A stretch of DNA of 38,759 nt. Source: an uncultured Bacteroidales bacterium. Lineage in GTDB: Bacteria; Bacteroidota; Bacteroidia; Bacteroidales; Paludibacteraceae. The notes under the pieces are model-generated. The model saw only the letters and a program-made list of their open reading frames with translations, had not been told where the DNA came from and ran no database searches. The position numbers and the translations under genes are program-made. The DNA is taken from assembly GCA_946403215.1 (NCBI GenBank), contig CAMIZG010000016.1, forward strand, positions 1 through 38,759, given 5' to 3'. Shown in pieces: positions 30,561 through 38,737 of this stretch (positions within the stretch are counted from its first letter, which is position 1; the number at the start of each line of letters is the position of its first letter).

Positions 30561-31388
30561 TTATTTTTGGAATTGACTGACAAAGCGGTATGTGAGCCGC
30601 ACCAGCCAATCAGGTGTGTGCTTGAGAAGCGGCGTAGCCAGATGATTGAGCAATCCGGGCATGTCGGTTTTATTGCCTTGGAACATGCGCCTGAGAGCTC
30701 GCTTAACTAACTTCTCCGGCGGAATACTTACGGTTAGGTTCACCGCCAACTTCCGCAAATTAGGAGCTAATCCGAAGAGTGCTGTATCCACCGCGCCGGG
30801 CGTCATGACCGTAATGTTGACACCCTGCGGATAGAGTTCGTACCAGATGGATTTGGAAAAGTTGTAGATGAAGGCTTTGGTGGCATTGTATGTCTGAATG
30901 CCCGGATACGCCATCCATGCCGACATTGAGGACATATTCAGTATATATCCTTTGCGGCGGGGACGACCGAGAACACGCTCCTGTTGCTCGGCTTCGGTCA
31001 GTTGGCGCTTAGTCATGTCTGCAGCAAACAGACGCGTTAGTTTAGCTACTGTAACTACGTGAAGCATAAGCATCAGTTCCAAGCGCTTCATGCTCGTTTC
31101 GGTCAGGGGATTGAAGAAGAACACACCGGCGTTATTGATCAGAATATCCACCGCCAAGTTGTTGTCCTCGCAGTACTGATGCAACTGCTCGGCTGCATCC
31201 TGACGGCTGAGATCCATGTAGAGAGGAATCGCTTTTACTCCGTATGTCAGAGCCAAGTGCTCGGCTGCCTCAACCTGCTCCTGCTGCTGGTTGCTCACCA
31301 GCAGCAGGTCAGTGTGGTAGTCGCGCGCCAGCGCAGTGGCGTACTGCAATCCGATGCCGGACGACGCGCCTGTAACTAATGCTAACAT
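30561..31388 (-). CDS. Short-chain dehydrogenase/reductase
   Basis: A 275-residue NAD(P)-dependent SDR. The cofactor motif TGASSGIG is at 6-13, NNAG near 88-91, the catalytic Ser in LNMSSMS and the active-site YNATK (Tyr, Lys) follow in proper order. A C-terminal extension with basic residues (KRALRRMFQGNKTD) and a hydrophobic stretch resembles SDRs of lipid or sterol metabolism, which are membrane-associated; this is tentative. It starts three bases after the membrane protein gene and precedes DUF4924 by one base. Confidence 0.9.
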   Translation of the reverse strand: MLALVTGASSGIGLQYATALARDYHTDLLLVSNQQQEQVEAAEHLALTYGVKAIPLYMDLSRQDAAEQLHQYCEDNNLAVDILINNAGVFFFNPLTETSMKRLELMLMLHVVTVAKLTRLFAADMTKRQLTEAEQQERVLGRPRRKGYILNMSSMSAWMAYPGIQTYNATKAFIYNFSKSIWYELYPQGVNITVMTPGAVDTALFGLAPNLRKLAVNLTVSIPPEKLVKRALRRMFQGNKTDMPGLLNHLATPLLKHTPDWLVRLTYRFVSQFQK

Positions 31389-31391
31389 CGT

Positions 31392-32138
31392 TTATTCAGC
31401 CTTGGGAGCTTTGGGAGCCTTGGGAGCTTTGGGGGCTTCCTTGGCAGGAACCTCTTCTACAGGTACTTCTTCAACGGGTGCTTCGGCCTTGGGTGCTTCC
31501 TGAGCGGGAGCTGCAGTCTCACCTACGAACTCACCGGTGGTGAGCTGCTTGTAGATGGAAGCCTCCACACCGAAAATAGCCGGAACGACACCGATAATAA
31601 GGATGCAGCAGATGATTGTACCGATAGCCTCAAGCCAACTTACACTACCTATGCTGAATATAGCACCGATGATGGAAGTAGCAATAAGAAGAACAATCGC
31701 AATGAGTGCCTCAGAGCCAAAGATACGCCATTTGTTGCCATAGGTCAGGCGGTTGGACTCACGAAGTGCATCGAGGGCTGACTTGTCTTTGTCAATAAAC
31801 AGCACAACAGCAAATGACCAAGCAATACTGATCACCAGACCCGGAATGAACATGAACATAAAGCCGACACTGATAGCTCCGCTCATGAGTGCCATAAGGA
31901 TGAAGAACTCACCCATGTTCTTGCGGTACTTGCCGTCAAAAATGAATAGCGGGTTAATCATCTTGCCCTTTGCCATCTCGGCGGGTAATGAAGACATAGC
32001 GATGGTTGTACCTACATTCAGATAAGGGATCCAGAGCGTAACGACATACAATATGGTAGCCAAAATCAGACTAACATAGTTAACGAGAGCAATAGCCAGA
32101 CCATCCATGATGGTTGCAATGATGTTCAGTTTTTTCAT
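31392..32138 (-). CDS. Multi-pass membrane protein with Ala-Pro-Lys/Glu tail
   Basis: A 248-residue protein with about five to six membrane helices (roughly residues 5-45, 75-115, 135-165 and 170-195) and a cytosol-facing amphipathic segment DALRESNRLTYGNKW resembling DUF4013 or glycerophosphodiesterase-type membrane domains; no family is assigned. The C-terminal 50 residues are low complexity: an acidic Val-Glu-Glu-Pro part and then (APK)n encoded by a 9-bp array. The open frame runs to 32246, but the promoter -7 box at 32216-32223 makes the ATG at 32138 (MKKLNII) the credible start. First gene of the operon with SDR, DUF4924 and nth. Confidence 0.75.
   Translation of the reverse strand: MKKLNIIATIMDGLAIALVNYVSLILATILYVVTLWIPYLNVGTTIAMSSLPAEMAKGKMINPLFIFDGKYRKNMGEFFILMALMSGAISVGFMFMFIPGLVISIAWSFAVVLFIDKDKSALDALRESNRLTYGNKWRIFGSEALIAIVLLIATSIIGAIFSIGSVSWLEAIGTIICCILIIGVVPAIFGVEASIYKQLTTGEFVGETAAPAQEAPKAEAPVEEVPVEEVPAKEAPKAPKAPKAPKAE
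31401..31436. repeat. 9-bp tandem repeat at the 3' end of the membrane protein gene
   Basis: Four units, CTTGGGAGC, TTTGGGAGC, CTTGGGAGC and TTTGGGGGC, encode Ala-Pro-Lys repeats on the minus strand. Being a multiple of three, it can vary in length without frameshift, unlike the heptamers. Confidence 0.9.
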
Positions 32139-32215
32139 AAGAACAAAATTTTTAAAGTTAATATTTGAGGTTAACGTCGTTTCAATCCGATTAAGGTGCA
32201 TACCAAAACCGCTTA

Positions 32216-32246
32216 CAAAGATAGTAAAAATATTTGACATTTGCAA
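32216..32246 (-). promoter_or_regulatory. Promoter for the membrane protein-SDR-DUF4924-nth operon
   Basis: On the minus strand TTG (complement of 32244-32246), 20 bases and TATCTTTG (complement of 32216-32223); GCAAATGTCA follows the -33 box as in other promoters here. Confidence 0.8.
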
Positions 32247-32282
32247 GTATTGGACGATTTTTGTGAAATAATACGTCTAAAA

Positions 32283-32314
32283 TTTGCAAATATGGAAAAA
32301 ATTTTGTATCTTTG
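32283..32314 (+). promoter_or_regulatory. Promoter for dnaX
   Basis: TTTG at 32283-32286 and TATCTTTG at 32307-32314 with a 20-base spacer, giving a leader of only about 20 bases to the ATG at 32339. Confidence 0.85.
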
Positions 32315-32338
32315 CGTGCTTAATGTGGATTGACACTT

Positions 32339-34066
32339 ATGGAAAGCAACAGATATATTGTTTCGGCACGCAAGTATCGTCCGAGTACATTCGAGAGTGT
32401 GGTAGGCCAGCATGCTCTGACAGAAACCTTGCGGAACTCCATCCGCCAGGGCAAACTGGCGCATGCGTACCTGTTCTGCGGTCCGCGCGGTGTGGGCAAG
32501 ACGACCTGCGCACGCATCTTCGCCAAGACGATCAACTGCCTTAGTCCGACAGCCACACACGATGCATGCAACCAGTGTGAGTCATGCACGGCGTTCAACG
32601 AGCAGCGGTCATTCAATATTCACGAATTGGACGCGGCGTCGAACAACAGCGTGGAGGATATCCGCAACCTGATCGACCAGGTGCGCATACCGCCGCAGAT
32701 AGGCAAGTACAGCGTGTATATCATCGACGAGGTACACATGCTTTCTGCCGGCGCGTTCAATGCCCTCTTGAAGACCCTGGAGGAGCCGCCTTCGTATGCG
32801 ATCTTCATCCTGGCGACGACAGAAAAGCACAAAGTACTCCCCACCATCCTCAGCCGCTGCCAAGTGTATGACTTCCAGCGCATAACGGTAGCGGATATCA
32901 TCCGTCACCTGCAGTACGTTGCATCGCAGGAAGGGATCTCCGCCACGGAGGATGCATTGAACGTTGTAGCGCAGAAAGCCGACGGTGGCATGCGTGACGC
33001 ACTGAGCATTTTCGACCAGCTGGTAGCGTTCTGCGGCGAGACTATCACCTACGAGCGCGCCATTGAGGTGCTAAACGTCTTGGACACAGAGTATTACTTC
33101 CGCCTGACAGACATGAGCCTGAAGGGCGATGTGAAAGGGGCTCTGCTCCTCTTGAATGAGGTGCTGAACAAGGGTTTTGATGCCGGTAACTTCGTCAGTG
33201 GTATGGCCAAGCACCTGAGAGACGTACTCGTATCGCACGATGCAGCTACCATCGAACTGATTGAAACGAGCGATGCTATCCGGCAGCACTACAAGCAGCA
33301 GGCGGCCTACACGCCCGCCGTATGGATATACAAGGCACTGGGCATCATCGTGGATGCCGAAACGGCTTACCGCACATCCAAGAACAAGCGGTTGACGGTA
33401 GAGCTGATGCTGATCAGACTGGCGACACTGGCGCAAGCGCAGCAGCCGGCGGATAGTAGTCTGCCAATTGCGGCACCACAGAGTGCTCCGAGTGTGCCGA
33501 GTGCACAGCCGCAATCACAGCCTGCACCGCAACCTGCTCCCAAGCCGCAGCCCGCACAAGCTGCTCCACAAATGCCTAAGATGCCCAACTTGCCTAATCT
33601 GCCAACGATCCCCACAATAGGTGGTCAGCCTTCAGCAGTCAGCAATCAGCCATCCGCGGTCAGCAGCCAACAACCGACGGCTGCCCAACCGCAAGAGCAG
33701 CATAACAACCCTTTTACGGCAGACCAACTTAGCGGCGCATGGGTTGGTCTGAAATCGACGTTCAAGAAAGAACCGCGCCTCGCGTCGATGCTTGACGCAC
33801 ACCGACCTGTACTGATCAACGATCACACCGCACAAGTGACCTTCGTCAACCCGTGGCAGGAAGAGGAGTTCAAGAAGTTCAGCCGACAGATACTCACTAT
33901 CCTGCGTGATGCACTCAAGAACGACCATCTGCTGCTGCAAACAACGGTAGCTGAAGCAGTGGTAACACGGCGAGCATACACGGCTGAGGAGAAATACAAC
34001 GTGCTACAGGAGCAAAACCCGTACTTGAACGAGTTCAAGAAGAAGTTCGACATGTTGCTGGAATAA
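32339..34066 (+). CDS. dnaX: DNA polymerase III subunit gamma/tau
   Basis: DnaX is the clamp-loader ATPase of the replicative polymerase. From ATG 32339 it has 575 residues. The AAA+ domain shows Walker A GPRGVGKTT (Lys54), four-cysteine zinc module (C ... CNQCESC), Walker B IIDEVHML and sensor-like ILATTEKHKVLPTILSRCQ. After about residue 370 comes a Pro/Gln/Ala-rich linker, part of it built from heptamer repeats (429-447), and then a C-terminal domain (about 455-575) that would contact the polymerase. No A-run frameshift site like that of E. coli dnaX was found, so a gamma form is not predicted. A longer TTG start at 32330 is possible. It leads an operon with three unrelated enzymes. Confidence 0.95.
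   Translation: MESNRYIVSARKYRPSTFESVVGQHALTETLRNSIRQGKLAHAYLFCGPRGVGKTTCARIFAKTINCLSPTATHDACNQCESCTAFNEQRSFNIHELDAASNNSVEDIRNLIDQVRIPPQIGKYSVYIIDEVHMLSAGAFNALLKTLEEPPSYAIFILATTEKHKVLPTILSRCQVYDFQRITVADIIRHLQYVASQEGISATEDALNVVAQKADGGMRDALSIFDQLVAFCGETITYERAIEVLNVLDTEYYFRLTDMSLKGDVKGALLLLNEVLNKGFDAGNFVSGMAKHLRDVLVSHDAATIELIETSDAIRQHYKQQAAYTPAVWIYKALGIIVDAETAYRTSKNKRLTVELMLIRLATLAQAQQPADSSLPIAAPQSAPSVPSAQPQSQPAPQPAPKPQPAQAAPQMPKMPNLPNLPTIPTIGGQPSAVSNQPSAVSSQQPTAAQPQEQHNNPFTADQLSGAWVGLKSTFKKEPRLASMLDAHRPVLINDHTAQVTFVNPWQEEEFKKFSRQILTILRDALKNDHLLLQTTVAEAVVTRRAYTAEEKYNVLQEQNPYLNEFKKKFDMLLE
33623..33678. repeat. Heptamer tandem repeat inside dnaX
   Basis: Eight units, from GGTCAGC, CTTCAGC, AGTCAGC and AATCAGC to AACCGAC, encode the repeated heptapeptides QPSAVSN and QPSAVSS within the flexible linker. 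Confidence 0.9.
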
Positions 34067-34090
34067 TCTGAAAAATTGAAGAATAAGCAT

Positions 34091-36145
34091 ATGAAACAAT
34101 TTTACTTATTTGTAACCAGTTTGTTAACCCTCTCGCTGTCCGCCGCACCTGTTCGGTTTGCGGTACTGACAGATTCGCACGTCAGTGCGCCGGAGGTAGT
34201 GTACGACACTATACAGACGCAGGATAGCCTGACGCTTCGCGACACAATGCTGCTCGTTCCTCGTCAGGTGCCCGGTGAGGCCTTGCAGGCTTTTGCATTG
34301 TGCTGCGAGGATCTGCGAGCCCAGCAGCCGGACTTCATTCTGCATGCAGGTGACATGACCGAGAACGGCGACTCATTGTCGCTGGTGGAGGTGCGCAATC
34401 TGCTTGATGCCACCCATATCCCATACTACGTCACCTCGGGCAATCATGAGACCATGTGGAGCCCCTCGGCGTTGCAAGACCTGAAGATCGTTTTCGACAG
34501 CGTGCGATTCTCGTATGACAGAGACGGACTGCTCTTCCTTGGCATGAACAGCGCGCCTATCATGCGTTACGGCGACGGACACATTGCTCCGCCTGACACC
34601 TTGTGGCTGCGTCAGTGGCTTGACACGCTCGGCACACAGCCGACCTTCATTGTCACCCACTACCCCATTGCTGCCTCCGAGATGGATAATTGGTACGATG
34701 TGACCGGTATCCTCCGTCAGTACAACACGCAGGTAGTGATCAGCGGCCATCTGCACGCGAACAAGCACCTCGCGGTTGACGGCATTGACAACGTGACTTG
34801 CCGCGCCATGTTGCCTGACGAAGAAGGCAATATAGGCTACACGATCGTGGAAGTTGATGATGCTAACATACGTTTCATCGAACGTGTTCTGCCCGGTGTG
34901 AATGCCGCTCCCTCCAACTGGGTGGGTAGCGAACGCCCCTGGCTCACCCTGCCGCTCAAGCGCCGCGAGTATGCCGAGCCGGACACCACGATGCTGCCAT
35001 CGTATGCTGTTAACGACAGCGACTCGCTGGTTGTACGCGAGTGGATGCGCCAACTGCCTGCAAGTTTCTACGCCACACCTACCGAGCGCTATGGACGTAT
35101 ATACATCGGCGACGACAATGGCACGTTCTACGCCCTGGATATCGATAACGGACGTATCCTATGGCGCTACAAGACCACGGCACGTATCGTTGGGTCATCG
35201 GATGTCAAGGACGGACGAGTGGTGTTTGCCAGCGCCAACGGAACACTCTACTGCGTAGCGGTGGACAATGGCAAACTGCAATGGCGGCAGAAGTTAGGCA
35301 AACCGATCACCGGTTCGATCACCATCGATGGTAGCAATGTGTATGTGGGTAGTTCGGATAGTTGTTTCTACGCACTCAAACTCATGACCGGTGCACCCGT
35401 ATGGACATATCGCGGATTGGGTAACTACTGTTTTGCCAAGCCGCTGATATATAAGAACAAACTCTTCTTCGGTGCATGGGACGGCAACTTCTACGCCCTG
35501 GACAAACGCAAAGGCAAGCTGCTGTGGCGCTGGAGCAACGACTCAACAGATTACCGTCTCTCGCCTGCAATGGTCACCCCCTGCTGCGACGAACGGCGCG
35601 TATATTTCGTAGCCCCCGACGGCTTCCTCACTGCCCTGAACGCGGATAGCGGAACAGTCAGTATGCGCACCGACCGCTGGGCGGTACGCGAGTCGCTTGG
35701 TTTGCAGGATAGCATCCTCTTTGCCAAGACCACACAAGACACCATCATCGCCATCAACCTCAAAGCCGACACGCTGCTCTGGGCTACAGATGCAGGCTAT
35801 GGTCGCGACCTGGCAGCCACCCAACTCATCGCGGATGGCAATACGCTGTACGTGACTACGAAGAATGGCCTTGTCATTGCTCTCGATCCGCTGACCGGCG
35901 AGCCCAAATGGCAGCACAAACTCGGCAACAGCCTGCTCACCACACCTTGCACACTCGGCGACACGGCTGTGGTAGTAGCCAACACCGATGGCACGATAGC
36001 CATGCTCCGTAAGCACCAACCGCTACCGCCCGACACGCTCGACATACCGGTGGATAGTCTGCTGCTGGATACGCCTATCGACGAGCTGCCGACGCAGCCG
36101 CTGGATAGCACCGCCCAACCTGTTGATGACACACCTGCCGAATAA
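34091..36145 (+). CDS. Exported metallophosphoesterase fused to a PQQ-type beta-propeller
   Basis: A 684-residue protein with signal peptide MKQFYLFVTSLLTLSLSAAP. Residues 22-270 are a calcineurin-like phosphoesterase: DSH (28-30), HAGDMTENGD, GNHE, THYP and GHLHANK supply the two-metal site. From about 320 to 650 follow repeated blades such as GTFYALDIDNGRILWRYK, GTLYCVAVDNGKLQWRQK and GNFYALDKRKGKLLWRW, the PQQ/quinoprotein-like propeller. A low-complexity Asp/Pro tail closes the protein. Neither substrate nor ligand is known. The ATG at 34091 is preferred over a TTG at 34076. It follows dnaX by 24 bases and the dehydrogenase gene begins two bases after its stop. Confidence 0.9.
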   Translation: MKQFYLFVTSLLTLSLSAAPVRFAVLTDSHVSAPEVVYDTIQTQDSLTLRDTMLLVPRQVPGEALQAFALCCEDLRAQQPDFILHAGDMTENGDSLSLVEVRNLLDATHIPYYVTSGNHETMWSPSALQDLKIVFDSVRFSYDRDGLLFLGMNSAPIMRYGDGHIAPPDTLWLRQWLDTLGTQPTFIVTHYPIAASEMDNWYDVTGILRQYNTQVVISGHLHANKHLAVDGIDNVTCRAMLPDEEGNIGYTIVEVDDANIRFIERVLPGVNAAPSNWVGSERPWLTLPLKRREYAEPDTTMLPSYAVNDSDSLVVREWMRQLPASFYATPTERYGRIYIGDDNGTFYALDIDNGRILWRYKTTARIVGSSDVKDGRVVFASANGTLYCVAVDNGKLQWRQKLGKPITGSITIDGSNVYVGSSDSCFYALKLMTGAPVWTYRGLGNYCFAKPLIYKNKLFFGAWDGNFYALDKRKGKLLWRWSNDSTDYRLSPAMVTPCCDERRVYFVAPDGFLTALNADSGTVSMRTDRWAVRESLGLQDSILFAKTTQDTIIAINLKADTLLWATDAGYGRDLAATQLIADGNTLYVTTKNGLVIALDPLTGEPKWQHKLGNSLLTTPCTLGDTAVVVANTDGTIAMLRKHQPLPPDTLDIPVDSLLLDTPIDELPTQPLDSTAQPVDDTPAE

Positions 36146-36147
36146 GT

Positions 36148-37059
36148 ATGCACATCGCTTTCACCACCCGACTGCCGGATGAAGGACTGACGCGACTCAG
36201 TGAGCACACCCTCTATGTGCCCATTGAGGAAGCAGATATCCTCGTCAGCACCTTCGACCAACCCGTCACGGCCGAGATGATCGCCTCTGCTCCTAAGCTC
36301 AGGCTGATCGCCAACTTCGGTGTAGGATACAACAATATTGACCTCAACGCCTGCCGCGAGCGAGGTATCCGCGTCACCAACACGCCGCAGCCCGTCATCG
36401 AACCTACGGCAGAGCTGGCGTTCGCACTGATGATTGCCGTGGCACGACGCGTGGCGGAGTTCGACCGAAGCCTGCGCGACGGCAAGTGCCAGCCCATGGC
36501 GGTGATGAATAACCTCAGCCACTCGCTATACGGCAAGACGCTGGGTATCATCGGTTTGGGACGAATCGGGCAAGCCTTGGCACGACGCGCGGTGGCAAGC
36601 GGAATGAACATCATCTACCACAACCGCCATCGGCTGCCTGAACCTATAGAGGCGCAGTTCGGCGCGGAGTATGTGGACTTTCAAACCCTGCTGCAGGATA
36701 GCGACTACGTGTCGCTCAACCTACCCTACACGCCCGAGGTTCACCACCTGATCGGCCTGCAGGAGATCAGCATGATGCGACGCACAGCCTACCTAATTAA
36801 TACTGCGCGCGGCGCGCACGTGGACGAACAAGCACTCATTCACGCCCTGCAGAACGGACTGATCGCCGGCGCAGCACTCGATGTGTATGAGCACGAGCCG
36901 CAGATCTCCCCCGAACTGCTCTCGCTGCCTAACGTCGTCCTCTCGCCACACACCGGTACAGGCACCTGGGAGGGACGAATAGCCATGTGCCACAACGTGG
37001 AAGATAACATCCTCGCCTATCTGAACAACGAATACGACAAAATGAATATAGTACTATGA
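36148..37059 (+). CDS. D-isomer-specific 2-hydroxyacid dehydrogenase
   Basis: A 303-residue NAD(P)-dependent dehydrogenase of the PdxB/SerA/glyoxylate reductase superfamily. Seen: [11 protein letters not shown], the dinucleotide motif [11 protein letters not shown], the substrate arginine in [10 protein letters not shown], the Glu in DVYEHEPQ and the catalytic His in LSPHTGTGT. The N-terminal substrate lobe is about 20 residues shorter than usual, but all key residues are present. The sequence does not distinguish glyoxylate, hydroxypyruvate or phosphoglycerate. It starts two bases after the phosphoesterase and overlaps pepT by four bases. Confidence 0.92.
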   Translation: MHIAFTTRLPDEGLTRLSEHTLYVPIEEADILVSTFDQPVTAEMIASAPKLRLIANFGVGYNNIDLNACRERGIRVTNTPQPVIEPTAELAFALMIAVARRVAEFDRSLRDGKCQPMAVMNNLSHSLYGKTLGIIGLGRIGQALARRAVASGMNIIYHNRHRLPEPIEAQFGAEYVDFQTLLQDSDYVSLNLPYTPEVHHLIGLQEISMMRRTAYLINTARGAHVDEQALIHALQNGLIAGAALDVYEHEPQISPELLSLPNVVLSPHTGTGTWEGRIAMCHNVEDNILAYLNNEYDKMNIVL

Positions 37060-38309
37060 ACGCAACTGACCGATTCCTCAAATACGTGTCGTTCTGCACC
37101 ACGAGCGACGAGAACACCAACATGACTCCCTCCACGCCCGGGCAGATGGAGTTTGCGCGCTATCTGGCTGATGAGCTCCGAGAGATAGGCATGCAGGAGG
37201 TCAGCCTGGACAGCAACGGCTACATCATGGCCACCCTGCCCGCAAACAGCCAACAGCCAATGGCTAATAGCCAACAGCCAACTATAGGCTTCATCGCCCA
37301 CATGGATACCTCGCCCGACGCCAGCGGCAAGCACATCAAGCCCCGCATCGTCAGCAACTACGACGGCAAGGACATCATCCTCAACCAGGCAGAGAACATC
37401 GTGCTGGAGACCTCCAAGTTCCCCGAGATAACGAACTACACTGGTCAGGATATCATCGTCACCGACGGCAAGACGCTGCTCGGCGCGGACGATAAGGCTG
37501 GCATCTGCGAGATCGTCACCGCCTGCGAGTACCTGATCCAGCACCCCGAGATCAAACACGGCAAGATTCGTATCGGCTTCACGCCCGACGAGGAGATAGG
37601 CCAGGGTGCCGACCACTTTGATGTCAAGGCGTTCGGTGCCGACTTTGCCTACACCATGGACGGCGGAGCGATAGGCGAACTCGAGTACGAGAACTTCAAC
37701 GCCGCAGCCTGCACGATCAAGGTGCATGGAGTGAACGTCCACCCGGGTAAGGCCTACCACAAGATGCTCAACTCACAGCGTATTGCGTTCCAGATAGCCG
37801 TCATGCTGCCGCGCTGGGAAACGCCCGAGCACACACAGGGTTACGAGGGCTTCTACCACCTCATCGGTATGCAGGGCACAGTGGAGGAGACGACGCTCAC
37901 ATACATCATCCGCGACCACGACCGCGCACGCTTCGAGAGCCGCAAACGCGAACTTGAGCACCTGGTGCGTAAGGTCAACCGTGAGTACGGTGAGGGCACG
38001 GTGGAAATCACCATCCGTGACCAATATTACAACATGCGCGAGAAGGTTGAGCCCGTCATGCACATCGTTGAGCGCGTCGAGAAAGCGATGCAAGAGATAG
38101 GCATCACGCCCAAGGTGCAACCTATCCGCGGCGGAACAGACGGAGCACGACTATCGTTCGAAGGACTGCCCTGTCCGAACATCTTCGCCGGAGGGGAGAA
38201 CTTCCACAGCCGATTCGAGTACCTGCCGATCCCCTCGATGCTCAAAGCCATCGAACTCATCATCCGCATCGTGCAAGAGCCTACATGCTCAAGCGTGCCG
38301 GAAAGATAG
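37056..38309 (+). CDS. pepT: Peptidase T (tripeptide aminopeptidase)
   Basis: A cytoplasmic dizinc M20B aminopeptidase that removes the first residue of tripeptides. Metal and catalytic residues are in [35 protein letters not shown] and the dimer-domain NVHPGKA; the last ligand is in GGTDGARLS with [12 protein letters not shown] near the end. Length is 417 residues. The loop between MATLPAN and IGFIAHMD, seven residues (VPGDIPA) in E. coli PepT as I recall it, is a twelve-residue heptamer-encoded segment ([12 protein letters not shown]). Last gene of the dnaX operon, followed by a strong hairpin 45 bases downstream. Confidence 0.96.
   Translation: MNATDRFLKYVSFCTTSDENTNMTPSTPGQMEFARYLADELREIGMQEVSLDSNGYIMATLPANSQQPMANSQQPTIGFIAHMDTSPDASGKHIKPRIVSNYDGKDIILNQAENIVLETSKFPEITNYTGQDIIVTDGKTLLGADDKAGICEIVTACEYLIQHPEIKHGKIRIGFTPDEEIGQGADHFDVKAFGADFAYTMDGGAIGELEYENFNAAACTIKVHGVNVHPGKAYHKMLNSQRIAFQIAVMLPRWETPEHTQGYEGFYHLIGMQGTVEETTLTYIIRDHDRARFESRKRELEHLVRKVNREYGEGTVEITIRDQYYNMREKVEPVMHIVERVEKAMQEIGITPKVQPIRGGTDGARLSFEGLPCPNIFAGGENFHSRFEYLPIPSMLKAIELIIRIVQEPTCSSVPER
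37245..37279. repeat. Heptamer tandem repeat inside pepT
   Basis: Five units, AACAGCC (twice), AATGGCT, AATAGCC and AACAGCC, encode residues 64-75 of PepT, directly before the conserved zinc-binding strand. Confidence 0.92.
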
Positions 38310-38353
38310 TGTTCAAGCAGAAGTAAAAAACTAACACCACTTTTCATACTGCG

Positions 38354-38394
38354 AAAAAAAGTGCACGTGCGCCTTGCGTACGTGCACTTTTTTT
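38354..38394. terminator. Strong bidirectional terminator after pepT
   Basis: Arms of 15 bases, seven A plus GTGCACGT (38354-38368) and ACGTGCAC plus seven T (38380-38394), enclose an 11-base loop. The T run works for the plus strand and the A run becomes a T run for the minus strand. Confidence 0.95.
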
Positions 38395-38500
38395 CTCAAA
38401 TCAGTCGAACCCTAAAATCGCAAAAGAAAAAAAAAGAAGCAAAAAAAAGAAAAAAAACTCAGGAGGAAAATGCGTTTAGTTCCGATGATGCTCCGATAAC

Positions 38501-38555
38501 GGACCAACTATGACCCAACTATGGACTAACTACGGACCAACTATGGATCATCTAT
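38501..38555. repeat. 11-bp tandem array
   Basis: Five exact-length units, GGACCAACTAT, GACCCAACTAT, GGACTAACTAC, GGACCAACTAT and GGATCATCTAT. The array is preceded by TCCGATGATGC and TCCGATAACGG, words also found near the 12-bp array at the left end of the window. Confidence 0.88.
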
Positions 38556-38589
38556 GAAACAAAGAAATTGACAGGAGGTTTGAGACAAC

Positions 38590-38688
38590 CTGAAAAAGGT
38601 TGACTCGTTTACTAATAGGCAATCTTAAAAATCGTAAACTTTTGACTCGATACCTGAAAAGGTTGACGGAGCATCTGAAAAGGTTTAC
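38590..38688. repeat. Dispersed CTGAAAAGGTTGAC repeats
   Basis: Copies at 38590-38604 (one extra A), 38654-38667 and 38675-38688 (TTTAC end), with a related TTTTGACTCG at 38640-38649 matching the continuation TTGACTCG of the first copy. Confidence 0.7.
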
Positions 38689-38705
38689 TTTTTCCAAATA
38701 GACTA

Positions 38706-38737
38706 CAAAGATACAAAAAATAGTTGACATTTGCAAA
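38706..38737 (-). promoter_or_regulatory. Orphan promoter reading into the repeat region
   Basis: On the minus strand TTTG (complement of 38734-38737), 20 bases and TATCTTTG (complement of 38706-38713), with the ATTTGCAAATGTCA extension. It is as good as the gyrA promoter but no minus-strand gene follows before the terminator at 38394-38354. Confidence 0.72.

Noticed and set aside
32339..34066. Programmed frameshift in dnaX giving a gamma subunit
   Set aside because: No A-run slippery sequence with a downstream hairpin was found at the domain border.
38548..38736. Minus-strand open frame with repeated VNLF residues
   Set aside because: Its start lies upstream of the predicted transcription start and it has no internal start codon of note; the residues reflect DNA repeats.
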